Positions 48,309 to 57,063 of a stretch of DNA of 64,000 nucleotides are shown one piece after another. Within the stretch, counting starts at the first letter, position 1, and each line of letters begins with the position of its first letter. The DNA comes from Streptomyces sp. NBC_01288 (GTDB taxonomy: Bacteria; Actinomycetota; Actinomycetes; Streptomycetales; Streptomycetaceae): contig NZ_CP108427.1 in NCBI RefSeq assembly GCF_035982055.1, positions 1,054,001 to 1,118,000 on the forward strand, given 5' to 3'. The notes under the pieces were generated by a model. The model made no database searches and had not been told where the DNA came from. It saw only the letters and a list, made by a program, of their open reading frames with translations. The translations under genes and the position numbers were made by a program.

Positions 48309-48571
48309 GCACGTCACGCGCCGGCACTGCGGAAAACGGGCAGCCACTCACCCACCCCGGGAATCGGGACGCCAGGCGCCTGTGCGGGCAACCGGCCACC
48401 GCTCTGTCGCGTCGGAGAGCGAGCCGCCGCTCAGCCGTGCTGGAGAACGGCCCGCCATTCCACCGCGCCGGGCACCGGGCCGCCACGCGTCTGCGTCCGG
48501 AACCGGCACGCCGGTTCCCCACCCTCTCCTCGGTCCTCCCCTACGGCCGCCACTCAGCCGCCCCTGGACGC
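48309..48571. repeat. Degenerate 28-nt tandem repeat array
   Basis: Nine units of 28 nt can be laid end to end: starts at 48309, 48337, 48365, 48393, 48421, 48449, 48477 and 48505, and after an 11-nt offset at 48544. Most units begin with a GGCCGCCAC-like word and end with a CCGG-AAC-like word (for example CCGCGCCGGGCACC, CTGCGTCCGGAACC). Similarity between units is partial. Because 28 is not a multiple of three, the array changes frame each unit and cannot encode a repeated protein. It fills the gap between the idh terminator and the DUF5713 gene. The rest of the gap to 48757 holds nothing clear. Confidence 0.75.
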
Positions 48572-48757
48572 GAGGCCGTGCCGAGCCTCGGCTCGGCGCC
48601 CGCCCGTGCCCGAACGGTCTGCCGACCACCCGCACCCGACCGGCTCGCAGGCCACCCGCGCGAGAACCACTGACCGCCGCCCGTTCCGGCCAGGACTACG
48701 ACCCGCCGCGCTCACCGATCCCCGGGCACTATCCCCACCGGCCCGCACCCACTCGCG

Positions 48758-49099
48758 TCACCAGTCCCGCACCGCGATCAGCTCCTCCACATCCGCGTCC
48801 GTGAAGCCGTACGCGTCGGCCACGAAGCCGAATTCCTCGGCTATCTCCTCGCGGGCCACGGTCTCGATCTCGCTGTCGGCGGCCTCGAAGTCGGCCTGTA
48901 GGGCGTTGAATTCCTCGGTGGCGACCTCCGTGAGGGCGTACAGCGCGGGCAGGTCGGCGGGGTGTTCGGTCTCGATGCGCTCGCACAGGCGCAGCAGGAT
49001 GGCCTTGCCGAGGTCCAGGACGTGGTCGGGGTAGTAGTCGTCCCGGTACAGCGCGGGCAGGAACGCGTGCTCGGTGATCTGCTGGTTACTGACGGGCAT
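48758..49099 (-). CDS. DUF5713 family protein
   Basis: An acidic protein of 113 residues without signal or membrane segments. The layout LPALYRDDYYPDHVLDLGKA, then LCERIETEHPADLPALYALT, then EFNALQADFEAADSEIETVA, ending EELIAVRDW, fits the DUF5713 family as I know it, of unknown function. ATG 49097-49099 has GGGGGAG about 7 nt upstream. It is likely an all-helical single domain. It is divergent from the N-formylglutamate amidohydrolase gene with 84 nt between. No function is assigned. Confidence 0.85.
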   Translation of the reverse strand: MPVSNQQITEHAFLPALYRDDYYPDHVLDLGKAILLRLCERIETEHPADLPALYALTEVATEEFNALQADFEAADSEIETVAREEIAEEFGFVADAYGFTDADVEELIAVRDW

Positions 49100-49183
49100 G
49101 GTGGTGCTCCCCCGGTCCGTGATCGTCTGTGCGGATACCTTGATCCTGCACCACGCCACTGACAACGCCTCCGGGAGCCACCT

Positions 49184-49996
49184 GTGTCCCCCATTGCGCC
49201 GGCCTCCGGGCCGTCCTTCGAGCTGCTGCCCGGCGCCGCCGGCTCGCCCGTGATCCTCCATGTGCCGCACTCCGCGCGGGAGATACCGGCCGACGTCCGC
49301 GCGGACATCCTGCTGGACGACCCTGCGCTGGAACGCGAGCTGGACCACATCACCGACAGCCACACCGCGCGGATCGCCGCCGAGGCGGCACGCGCGTGTG
49401 CCGTCACCCCGTGGCGGTTCGTGAACCGTCTGTCGCGTCTGGTCGTCGATCCGGAACGCTTCCCTGACGAGCGCGAGGAGATGCTCGCCGTCGGCATGGG
49501 CGCGGTCTACACCCGCACGACCCACCACGCCGACCTGCGGCCCGCCGACCACGACCCCGAGCCGTTGATCGAGCGCTACTTCCGCCCGTACGCCCGCGCG
49601 ATGACGGAGGCCGTCGCCGACCGGCTGGCCGCGACGGGCCGGGCCGTCGTCATCGACCTGCACTCCTATCCCACCGCCCCGCTCCCCTACGAACTCCACG
49701 GCACCGACCCCCGCCCCGCCGTCTGCCTGGGCACCGACACCCTCCACACCCCGCCCGCACTGCTGTCGGCGGCCCGCGAGGCGTTCGCGGGGTGCGGGGA
49801 GATCGGGCTCGACAGCCCGTTCATCGGTACGTACGTGCCGCTGGAGTTCTACGGCAAGGAGCCCGCGGTCGGCGCCCTGATGGTGGAGATCCGCCGGGAC
49901 ACGTACATGACGGAGCCCGGTGGCCCACCCGACGGCCCTGGGGTCGCCCGGCTCGCCTCCGCACTGACGACGCTCGTGAACGCCGTATCCGCGTAA
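49184..49996 (+). CDS. N-formylglutamate amidohydrolase family protein
   Basis: Zinc-dependent hydrolase of 270 residues of the FGase family, which removes the formyl group from N-formylglutamate at the end of histidine degradation. The metal-site signatures are VILHVPHSAREIPADV near residue 23, DLHSYPTAPLPYE near 165, and GALMVEIRRDTYM near 240. GTG 49184 has GGGAG about 6 nt upstream. No hut genes are adjacent, so it may act on another N-formyl or N-acyl amino acid. It precedes the P450 by 73 nt in the same direction and might be co-transcribed. Confidence 0.88.
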   Translation: MSPIAPASGPSFELLPGAAGSPVILHVPHSAREIPADVRADILLDDPALERELDHITDSHTARIAAEAARACAVTPWRFVNRLSRLVVDPERFPDEREEMLAVGMGAVYTRTTHHADLRPADHDPEPLIERYFRPYARAMTEAVADRLAATGRAVVIDLHSYPTAPLPYELHGTDPRPAVCLGTDTLHTPPALLSAAREAFAGCGEIGLDSPFIGTYVPLEFYGKEPAVGALMVEIRRDTYMTEPGGPPDGPGVARLASALTTLVNAVSA

Positions 49997-50069
49997 CCTC
50001 CCGCCCTCCGGCCCTCCGGCTGGAGCACTCCCGCAGGACAGGCGACCGGGGGCGTACGAGGGTGGACGC

Positions 50070-51293
50070 ATGACCGAGGAGACCACCACGCTGACCGGCC
50101 AGGCCCCGCCCCCCGTCCGGGACTGGCCCCCGCTCGACCTGACCGGGACGGAGTTCGACCCGGTCCTCGCGGAGCTGATGCGCGAGGGCCCGCTGACCCG
50201 GATCCGGCTGCCGCACGGCGAGGGCTGGGCGTGGCTGGCCACCCGCTACGACGACGTGAAGATGATCACCAACGATCCACGGTTCGGCCGCGCGGAGGTG
50301 ACGACACGTCAAGTGACGCGCATGGCCCCGCATTTCAAGCCCCGACCGGGGTCACTGGCCTTCGCCGACCAGCCGGACCACAACCGGCTGCGCAAGGCGA
50401 TCGCGGGTGCGTTCACCGTCGGCGCGATGAAGCGGCTGCGGCCCCGGGCGCAGTCACTGCTCGACGCGCTGGTCGACGGGGTCGTGGCGGACGGGCCTCC
50501 GGCCGATCTGATGGAGCGGGTTCTCGAACCCTTCCCGCTCGCCGTCGTCAGCGAGGTCATGGGGGTACCCGACGAGGACCGGGAGCAGGTGCACGCCTGG
50601 ACGCGGCAGATCATCTCCACGTCCGGCGGCGCCGAGGCCGCCGACCGCGCCAAGCAGGGCATGTACGCGTGGATCACGGACACGATCCGCGCCCGCGCCG
50701 AGAGCGACGGCACCGACGTGTACTCGCTGCTGGGCGGCGCCGTGGCCCGCGGCGAGATCAGCGAGGAGGAGGCGTCCGGTGTGGCGGGTCCGCTCCAGAT
50801 CGGCGGGGAGGCTGTCACCCACAACTGCGGCCAGATGCTGTACCTGATGCTCACCCGCCCCGACCTGCTGGAGCGCCTGCGTGCCCAACCCGAGTGCAGG
50901 GAGGCCGCGTTGGACGAGCTCCTGCGGTTCATCCCGCACCGCTCCTCGGTCGGTCTGGCCCGGATCGCCCTGGAGGACGTCGAGTTGCACGGCCTGCGCA
51001 TCAGCGCGGGCGATCCGGTCTACGTCTCCTACCTCGCCGCCAACCGCGACCCGGCCGTCTTCCCGGACCCGGACCGCATCGACGTCGACCGCGATCCCAA
51101 CCCGCACCTGGCCCTCGGCAACGGCTCGCACTACTGCACCGGCGCCGTGCTGGCCCGTCTCCAGACCGAACTCCTCGTCGACACGCTGTTGGACCGCCTC
51201 CCAGGTCTCCAACTCGCCGTTCCCGCCGAGGAGATCGTCTGGCGCCGGAAGACGATGATCCGGGGGCCGCAGACGTTGCCTGTCACCTGGTAG
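50070..51293 (+). CDS. Cytochrome P450
   Basis: A 407-residue soluble bacterial P450 monooxygenase. The heme loop LGNGSHYCTG contains the thiolate Cys356, and the ExxR motif is in DELLRF. The I-helix reads GGEAVTHN (Glu247, Thr250) instead of the usual A/G-G-x-D/E-T-T. The acid-alcohol pair for oxygen activation is therefore shifted, which is seen in some biosynthetic P450s. The heme loop also starts with Leu instead of Phe. ATG 50070 is used; no strong ribosome site is obvious. No ferredoxin or reductase gene is next to it. It could belong to specialised metabolism, but no cluster is visible here. Confidence 0.93.
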   Translation: MTEETTTLTGQAPPPVRDWPPLDLTGTEFDPVLAELMREGPLTRIRLPHGEGWAWLATRYDDVKMITNDPRFGRAEVTTRQVTRMAPHFKPRPGSLAFADQPDHNRLRKAIAGAFTVGAMKRLRPRAQSLLDALVDGVVADGPPADLMERVLEPFPLAVVSEVMGVPDEDREQVHAWTRQIISTSGGAEAADRAKQGMYAWITDTIRARAESDGTDVYSLLGGAVARGEISEEEASGVAGPLQIGGEAVTHNCGQMLYLMLTRPDLLERLRAQPECREAALDELLRFIPHRSSVGLARIALEDVELHGLRISAGDPVYVSYLAANRDPAVFPDPDRIDVDRDPNPHLALGNGSHYCTGAVLARLQTELLVDTLLDRLPGLQLAVPAEEIVWRRKTMIRGPQTLPVTW

Positions 51294-51300
51294 GCCACTT

Positions 51301-51342
51301 GTGCGCGAGGACGGGGGTGTCCCCGACTCCGCCCTCGCGCAC
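51301..51342. terminator. Bidirectional hairpin between P450 and sigma-linked gene
   Basis: GTGCGCGAGG (51301-51310) and CCTCGCGCAC (51333-51342) form a perfect 10-bp stem, with an inner GGGG-TGT-CCCC hairpin. It sits 7 nt after the P450 stop and 6 nt before the stop of the convergent gene. Confidence 0.85.
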
Positions 51343-51348
51343 CGGCGT

Positions 51349-51900
51349 TCACGCCCGCAGCCACTCCGTGACGACGACCTCCCCGCCGGCCCGCAGCCGT
51401 AGCGCGAAGGGGCCGCTCGGGGGTGCGTCGCTGGTGAAGCGGCCCATGGCGTCGGCCGTGAGGGTGGTGGGGCGCAGGGCCTGGGGGCCGTTCAGGACCT
51501 CGATGCCGGCCGGTTGGGGTGGCATCACCTGGCCCATCAGGCCCTCGCTCGTCACCTCCACGTCGATGCTGAGGTCGCCCGCGGTGAAGGTCAGCATGCG
51601 GGGCGCGACCGTGGCCCCTCTGACCGGGATCGCGTCGACCAGGGAGTCGAAGGTCAGCTCCGCGAGTCGGGCGTCCATGTCGTACAACGCGTAGGCGTCC
51701 ATGGCGAGTTGGCGCAGTTCGGCGGGGACCGGGTCCAGGATGGCGGCGGCCTGCCGCAGCTCCTCCTCCAGGAGGCTGTCGTCGAACTCCCCGCCGTCGG
51801 CGTCCTGTTCGTCGCCCTGGTCGTCGAACTCCTCGTCGTCGAAGGGGTCCTGACCGAAGGCGCCGAACGCGTCGAGACCGTCGTCGTGCATGCCGTTCAC
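51349..51900 (-). CDS. Acidic partner protein translationally coupled to the ECF sigma gene
   Basis: I do not recognise this family. The 183-residue product has a strongly acidic N-terminus (about residues 5-45, runs of Asp and Glu such as FDDEEFDDQGDEQDADGGEF), a helical middle (LAMDAYALYDMDARLAELTF) and a beta-rich C-terminus resembling an Ig- or transthyretin-like fold (LTFTAGDLSIDVEV ... FALRLRAGGEVVVTEW). The GTG at 51898-51900 overlaps the sigma-factor stop in a GTGA arrangement, so translation is coupled and equal amounts are likely. That position is typical for a sigma modulator. With no membrane segment it would be a cytoplasmic anti-sigma or effector-binding protein; this is inference. 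Confidence 0.78.
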   Translation of the reverse strand: MNGMHDDGLDAFGAFGQDPFDDEEFDDQGDEQDADGGEFDDSLLEEELRQAAAILDPVPAELRQLAMDAYALYDMDARLAELTFDSLVDAIPVRGATVAPRMLTFTAGDLSIDVEVTSEGLMGQVMPPQPAGIEVLNGPQALRPTTLTADAMGRFTSDAPPSGPFALRLRAGGEVVVTEWLRA

Positions 51901-52472
51901 ACCGCCCCCCGGGCGTCGAGTCGGGCCCGCAGCCGGCGCAGGCAGCGCTGGCGCATCGGGCCGATACTGCCGACGGCGATCCCCAGACCGGCGGACACCT
52001 CCTGATAGCTGGGCGGCGGCGAGGCCATCAGCACCCGCAGCAACTGCCTACAGCGCTCGCCCAGTTCCTCGAACTCCTGCCACAGCCGCCGGATGCGCTC
52101 GGCGTCGGAGGCCGCCTCCTCCGAGTCGATCAGCGACTGCTCGGGGGTGCGCTCCTCGCTGATGCGGTCGAGGAGTTGGGGATCGTCCGTCGGCATGAGC
52201 CGCCGTAGCGACTTGATCACCTTCAGGCACTCGTTGCGCGCGGTGCTCGCGAGCCAGGAGCCGGCCTTCTCGGGTTCGCGGATGCGCCGCAGGTGCTGGG
52301 CGAAGCGGAACCACACGGTCTGGTAGACCTCGTGGCCGTCGGCGTCGGAGAGCCGGTGGGCGCGCACCACTGACCAGACCAGTGGGCTCAACCCCTCCAC
52401 GAGCGCCTTCCAGGCCGCCGCGTCGCCGTCGACGGCGGACTGGACGAGCGCGCCGACTTCTGCACGTTCCAC
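51897..52472 (-). CDS. ECF-type sigma-70 family RNA polymerase sigma factor
   Basis: A 191-residue alternative sigma factor with region 2 (WSVVRAHRLSDADGHEVYQTVWFRF) and region 4 (SPPPSYQEVSAGLGIAVGSIGPMRQRCLRRLRA). The IAVGSIGPMRQRCL recognition segment places it in the Streptomyces group that shares GSIGPTRxRCL. GTG 52470-52472 is chosen because AGGGG lies about 8 nt upstream. ATG 52496 has no ribosome site. It is 59 nt downstream of the S8 peptidase gene and overlaps its acidic partner gene by 4 nt. The most economical reading is that it drives transcription of the neighbouring peptidase genes. Confidence 0.92.
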   Translation of the reverse strand: MERAEVGALVQSAVDGDAAAWKALVEGLSPLVWSVVRAHRLSDADGHEVYQTVWFRFAQHLRRIREPEKAGSWLASTARNECLKVIKSLRRLMPTDDPQLLDRISEERTPEQSLIDSEEAASDAERIRRLWQEFEELGERCRQLLRVLMASPPPSYQEVSAGLGIAVGSIGPMRQRCLRRLRARLDARGAV

Positions 52473-52531
52473 GGTGCCACCCCTCGTGTACGGCATGTCA
52501 TCGTACGCCGTGGAGGGGATGGTTCCGGCCC

Positions 52532-53968
52532 TCATGCCGGAGGGGAGAGCGGTACGACGGGGACCGGGCGCCAGGTGGGTGGGCGCAGCGCCGGTACGTG
52601 CGCCCCGCGCACTTCGGCGTACTCGGTGTTCCCCGTGAGGAGTTGGGTGCGGGCGGCGCGCGCGTCGGTCTCCTTGTTGGCCGTCATGAAGGCGGCGACC
52701 ATGCCGGCGGCGACGGGTGCGGCGAACGATGTCCCGCTCCAGCGCGCGAGCCCCTCGAACGTCGCCTGGTCCGGGCTGCCCGGCTCGGTGTCCCCGGTCT
52801 GGCTCAACACGCCCTTGTGGGTGGGTGATTGGCAGGTGCAGGAGTAGGTGAAGCCGAAGCGGCAGGCGTCGTAGGTGGTGTGCTGGTAGGCGTACGGGGT
52901 GGGTGCGCCGAAGCCGGTGAGCGGGCCGATGAGCCGCTCGCCGGGGGCGTAGGCCTTGACCCACGCGCCGTGGTTGCTGAAGCAGGCGCCGAACTCGCCG
53001 TCGCTGCGCAGCGCTCCGACCGAGAGGACGACGTCCTGGTAGTCGGGCAGGTCGGCGTAGGCGGCGGGCCAGAACGGGGTGGCGCTGGCGTTGTTGCCGG
53101 CCGCGGCCACCAACAGGGTGCGTTGGCCCCGCAGTTCCTGCATGAAGCCCTCGACGCCGAGGAGTCCGTCGGTGCGGCCGTTCGAGGTGCCGGCGGAGAG
53201 GCTGATGACGTCGGGCCAGCCGTTCTGGTCGACGGCGGCGAACAGCGCCTCGCCGAAGTCGGATTCGAGGATGGCGCCCGCGTCGTTGAGGGTGTTGCGG
53301 ACCGTGACCTCGGTGTTGGGCGAGACGGCCGCGACGAGCCCGGCGATGAACGTGCCGTGTCCTACGTACTGTTGGAGCACTCCCGCGTCGTCGGTCTCCC
53401 GGATCTGCGCGTCGCCCTGGACGTGGGCCAGCAGCGGGTACGACCGGTAGTCGTGCATGAGGCCGGTGTCGATGACGAGGACGCCCACGGCGGTGTCGGC
53501 GTCGTAACCGGCTTCCGCGGGCGCCGGGTTGGAGCCTTCGGTGAGCGGGGCGGGCACGGGCTCGTCGCCCGGGCAGGCGTTCACCGCGATCGACACCACG
53601 TGGTTGCGGCTGACCAGTCGGCGTCCGGCGCGGCCCTCCGGCTCGCGCAGGGCGCGCAGCGCGTTCGCCACGGCGTGGTCGCCGCGCCGGTCGCCGACGC
53701 CCGGGTCGCCGACCTGGATGCGGGTGATGCCGGACCGGTTGGTCTCGGGGCCCGCCCGGCGCACGGAGTCCGCGCTGAGGCCGGTGGCCGCGGTGAAGTG
53801 CGTGCGGACGGTGTCCTCGACGACGCGGGCCTCCTCGCCGTCACGGGCGAGCACGACGCCCTTCTCGTAGAAGAACTCGGCGGTGTCGTCCGGCCCCATC
53901 GCCAGGGGGACGTCGGGCATCGAGCGCTGGATCTGGTCGAACTGCTCGTGGAATCGCTGTGGTGCCAT
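52532..53968 (-). CDS. Subtilisin-like S8 serine peptidase, cytoplasmic type
   Basis: A 478-residue serine peptidase. The triad is complete: Asp167 (LVIDTG), His204 (GHGTFIAG), Ser414 (GTSFAAP), with the oxyanion Asn292 (AAAGNNA). There is no signal peptide. The first about 150 residues are a soluble N-terminal domain (QFDQIQRSMPDVPLAMGPDD and onward) that could act as an intramolecular propeptide or recognition domain. A Cys-rich insertion (CRFGFTYSCTC, about 369-379) lies between oxyanion and Ser motifs. ATG 53966-53968 has GGAGGAA about 8 nt upstream. It shares a short divergent promoter region (about 100 nt) with the TPR-CHAT gene and leads the operon with the sigma factor. Confidence 0.92.
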   Translation of the reverse strand: MAPQRFHEQFDQIQRSMPDVPLAMGPDDTAEFFYEKGVVLARDGEEARVVEDTVRTHFTAATGLSADSVRRAGPETNRSGITRIQVGDPGVGDRRGDHAVANALRALREPEGRAGRRLVSRNHVVSIAVNACPGDEPVPAPLTEGSNPAPAEAGYDADTAVGVLVIDTGLMHDYRSYPLLAHVQGDAQIRETDDAGVLQQYVGHGTFIAGLVAAVSPNTEVTVRNTLNDAGAILESDFGEALFAAVDQNGWPDVISLSAGTSNGRTDGLLGVEGFMQELRGQRTLLVAAAGNNASATPFWPAAYADLPDYQDVVLSVGALRSDGEFGACFSNHGAWVKAYAPGERLIGPLTGFGAPTPYAYQHTTYDACRFGFTYSCTCQSPTHKGVLSQTGDTEPGSPDQATFEGLARWSGTSFAAPVAAGMVAAFMTANKETDARAARTQLLTGNTEYAEVRGAHVPALRPPTWRPVPVVPLSPPA

Positions 53969-54069
53969 GGCGTGTTCCTCCCACTGCGGCGGCGGTCGTC
54001 AATCAGAGCCGCCGGGCCGCTCCTTGATACAGCCCCAAACCTGTGTGGTCTGCACCTGGGACCACTAGC

Positions 54070-56682
54070 ATGGGAGAAGTGACAGCGGGAAGCGACTCGA
54101 TTCTCGAACTGCTGCCGATGGTGTTCGCGGCCCCGAACGAGGCGCTGGCCGGTGCGCGGGAGGTTCTCGACGGCGATCCGACGCCGTTCCGGGCCTCCGT
54201 GGCGCACCACGCGATCGGCATGTGGCAGCGGGACTTCGGCGATCTACGGCTCGCCCTGCACCATCTGCGGCGGGCCCGCGACCTGGCGGCACGCGCGGAT
54301 TCGGCGGACCGCGAGGCGGACGTACTCGGCACGCTGGGCGTGGCGTTGGTGCACGCGGGCCGCACCCGACAGGGCCTGGATGCCTTCGAGCGGGGCATCG
54401 CCCGCGGCACGGGACAGACCCGGGCGCGGGTGCTGTACCGGCGGGCGTACGTCTGGTGGGTGCTGGGCCGGCACCGCGAGGCGCTGGAGGACGTACGGCG
54501 GGCAATCGCCGTGCTGCGGCAGGCGGATGACGTGATCTGGATCGCGCGGGCGATCACCCTGCGCGCGACCGTGCATCTCGCGCTGGGCGCGGTGGACCGG
54601 GCCGACGCCGACTTCACGGCGGCCGAGCGGCTGTGGGAGACCACCGGCCAGGAGCACGACAAGGCGGACGTGGTGGAGAGCCGGGGGCTGGCCGCGTTCC
54701 GGTCGGGCGACATCCCGGTGGCGCTCCAACTCCTCGACGAGGCGAAGGAGATGTACGCCAAACTCGCCATCCCGACGTTCATGCTCACCATCCGCCGCTG
54801 CGAGGTGCTGATGAGTGCCGGACTCGCGTCCGAGGCACTGACCCACGCGGACACGGCGGTCGGGCTGCTCGACGGCATCGGCGGACAGTCCACCCGCAAG
54901 GCGGAGTTGCTGCTCGTGGCCGCCCGTGCGGCACGGCTCGCGGACGATCCGCACACGGCGATCGCGCGGGCCGCCGTGGCGGTACGGCTGTTCGCCGCGC
55001 AGCGGCGCACCTGGTGGGAGACGCATGCCCAACTGGTCCTGATCGAGGCCCGGTTGGCGGCCGGGCGCGCGTCGGGACGGCTGGTGGCGGACGCCGCCGC
55101 GGTGGCCGACCGACTGACCACGTTCGGCTCACCGTCCGCACCCGAGGCCTCACTCCTCGCGGGCCGTATCGCGCTCACCCTCGGCTGGACGGCGGACGCG
55201 GAACGGCACTTGGCGGTGGCCGCCCGCAGCAGACGTGGCGGCCCGCCGCTGGCCCGGATGACGGGCTGGGCGGCGCAGGCGCTGCGCGCGCAGGCCGCGG
55301 GCTCCGGGCGAGGTGTGCTGGAGGCGTGCCGGCGCGGGCTCGACGTCCTCGACGATCACCGTACGACCCTGGGTGCCTCGGAGTTGAGGGCGCGGGCGAC
55401 CGCGCAGGGCGCGGAACTGGCGGCGCTGGCCCAGAGCGCGAGCCTGGTGTCCGGCGGCCCGCGACGCCTCCTGGTGTGGAGCGAACGCTGGCGGGCGACC
55501 GCCCTGTCCACCCCACCCGCCCGGCCACCGGCCGATCCGGCCCTTCTCAGCGACTTGACGGCGTTCCGCGTGATCGCCGCCCGCGCGGAGGAAGCCCGCA
55601 GCAAGGGCCGACCGCTGCCGCCCCTGGAACGCGAACAGCGGCGCCTGGAGCGGGAGATCCGCTCCCGCACCCTCCGTATGCGGGGCGACGCCCCCGGCGG
55701 GGGCGACCGCTTCGACCCGACTCGCCTGCTGGCGCGCCTCGGTGGGACACGGCTGGTCGAACTGGCCGTGGTGGACGGCCAGGTGCACGCCCTGCTCTGC
55801 GGGGAGGGAAGGGTACGCCGCTTCGAGGCAGGCCTCCTCGCGGAGGCGATGGCCGAGGCGGAACACGTACAGGCAGGTCTACGACGCCTGGCGCACCCCG
55901 GAGCGGAAGCGAGGCTCCCGGTGGTGGAGGCGGCGGGCCGCCGTCTGGAGGAACTCCTCCTCGGCGAGGCGGCTCAACACCTGGGCTCCGGGCCGGTGGT
56001 GGTGGTCCCGCCGGGCCGACTCCACCGCGTGCCCTGGGCGTTGCTGCCGTCGCTGCGCGAGCGCGTGCTCAGTGTGTCGCCGTCGGCGGGCAGTTGGCTG
56101 CGCGCCCTGGACACCGAACCGCCGTCCGGCGGCCGGCACGTCCTGGTGCGCGGCCCGGGCCTCGCGACCGGCGGCGCCGAGGTCCCGGACCTCGCCGACC
56201 GTTATGTCAGGCCCACGGTCCTGGAGCACGACGACGCCGAAGTACCCCGCGTGCTGGCCGAGTTGGACGGCGCGACCCTGGCCCACATCGCGGCCCACGG
56301 CACGTTCCGTGCGGACAGCCCCCTGTTCTCGTCCCTACGCATGGCCGACGGCCCGCTCATCGTCCACGACTTCGAACGCCTCGCCCGCAGCCCGTACCGC
56401 ATCATCCTCTCCAGCTGCGACACGGCACGCCTCGCCTCGGTCGGCGCGGACGAACTCCTCGGCCTGGTCACGGCGTTGCTCCCCCTGGGCACGGCAGGCG
56501 TGATCGCGAGCAGCGCCCCGGTCAACGACGCGGCGGTCGTCCCCCTGATGCTCGCCGTGCACAAGGGCCTGCGCGCCGGCCTGTCTCTGGCGGAGGCGCT
56601 GCGCGATGCCCGGGCGTCGTTGCCGGGTGACGCGGTGCATCAGGCGACGGGGTGGGCGTTCTCGGCGTTCGGGGCGGCTTGA
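54070..56682 (+). CDS. TPR-CHAT caspase-like protease
   Basis: An 870-residue protein. The first about 500 residues are helical TPR-like repeats (for example RARVLYRRAYVWWVLGRHRE and ADVVESRGLAAFRSGDIPVA), expected to bind a partner or signal. The C-terminal about 300 residues are a CHAT domain, the clan CD caspase-like fold, with an intact dyad: His743 in HIAAHGTF and Cys783 in ILSSCDTA. CHAT proteases linked to TPRs act in bacterial conflict and cell-death systems, including Craspase-like proteins. ATG 54070 is used. GTG 54079 is possible, since TAGCAT at 54066-54071 could be a -10 box giving a leaderless message. It is divergent from the S8 peptidase, a probable partner or substrate. Confidence 0.92.
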   Translation: MGEVTAGSDSILELLPMVFAAPNEALAGAREVLDGDPTPFRASVAHHAIGMWQRDFGDLRLALHHLRRARDLAARADSADREADVLGTLGVALVHAGRTRQGLDAFERGIARGTGQTRARVLYRRAYVWWVLGRHREALEDVRRAIAVLRQADDVIWIARAITLRATVHLALGAVDRADADFTAAERLWETTGQEHDKADVVESRGLAAFRSGDIPVALQLLDEAKEMYAKLAIPTFMLTIRRCEVLMSAGLASEALTHADTAVGLLDGIGGQSTRKAELLLVAARAARLADDPHTAIARAAVAVRLFAAQRRTWWETHAQLVLIEARLAAGRASGRLVADAAAVADRLTTFGSPSAPEASLLAGRIALTLGWTADAERHLAVAARSRRGGPPLARMTGWAAQALRAQAAGSGRGVLEACRRGLDVLDDHRTTLGASELRARATAQGAELAALAQSASLVSGGPRRLLVWSERWRATALSTPPARPPADPALLSDLTAFRVIAARAEEARSKGRPLPPLEREQRRLEREIRSRTLRMRGDAPGGGDRFDPTRLLARLGGTRLVELAVVDGQVHALLCGEGRVRRFEAGLLAEAMAEAEHVQAGLRRLAHPGAEARLPVVEAAGRRLEELLLGEAAQHLGSGPVVVVPPGRLHRVPWALLPSLRERVLSVSPSAGSWLRALDTEPPSGGRHVLVRGPGLATGGAEVPDLADRYVRPTVLEHDDAEVPRVLAELDGATLAHIAAHGTFRADSPLFSSLRMADGPLIVHDFERLARSPYRIILSSCDTARLASVGADELLGLVTALLPLGTAGVIASSAPVNDAAVVPLMLAVHKGLRAGLSLAEALRDARASLPGDAVHQATGWAFSAFGAA

Positions 56683-57063
56683 GGGGTCGAGGGGGAAGAG
56701 GGATGGTGGGGTGGTCGGCGGAGGGCGGGTAGGGGGCCGTCGACGAAGCCCGGGGGCTGGGCGGTTGGCGGAGCCCGGGTGGTTCGGCGGTGGGGCCCGG
56801 CCGCGCCGCGAGCTGTGCCGCGCGCCTGCCTGGCCTCGCTCGGACTGATCCGCGCCTCGCCCCGAGCGCCTGCCGGTTCGGCCCGACCAGCCCCCTCGAC
56901 GGGTCAGGCCGAACCGGCAGATCCTCCCCCGGGCCGCCCCGTCTCGCCCGGTCGGCGGTGAAGCGCATCGAGCAACTGCCCCACCCAGAACGGCAATTAC
57001 GTGCCGCCGGACCGAGCCGGAGCCGTGCCGATCACCAGTCAGTCCCAGCCCCGCCGGTCCCCC
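56683..57063. terminator. Gap after CHAT gene with 13-bp hairpin (56871-56919)
   Basis: A 381-nt gap without gene. TGCCGGTTCGGCC (56871-56883) pairs perfectly with GGCCGAACCGGCA (56907-56919); the 23-nt loop can extend the stem with GACC and GGTC. It lies between convergent CHAT and LuxR-type genes and is the likely terminator for either. The rest is GC-rich with no motif. Confidence 0.6.

Noticed and set aside
48309..48571. Possible CRISPR array
   Set aside because: Units are contiguous and all partly similar, with no constant repeat alternating with unique spacers, and no cas genes are present.
53966..54070. Defined -35/-10 promoters for the S8 and CHAT genes
   Set aside because: TAGCAT is suggestive as a -10 box but no matching -35 element is found at 16-18 nt, so it is mentioned only in the gene entry.
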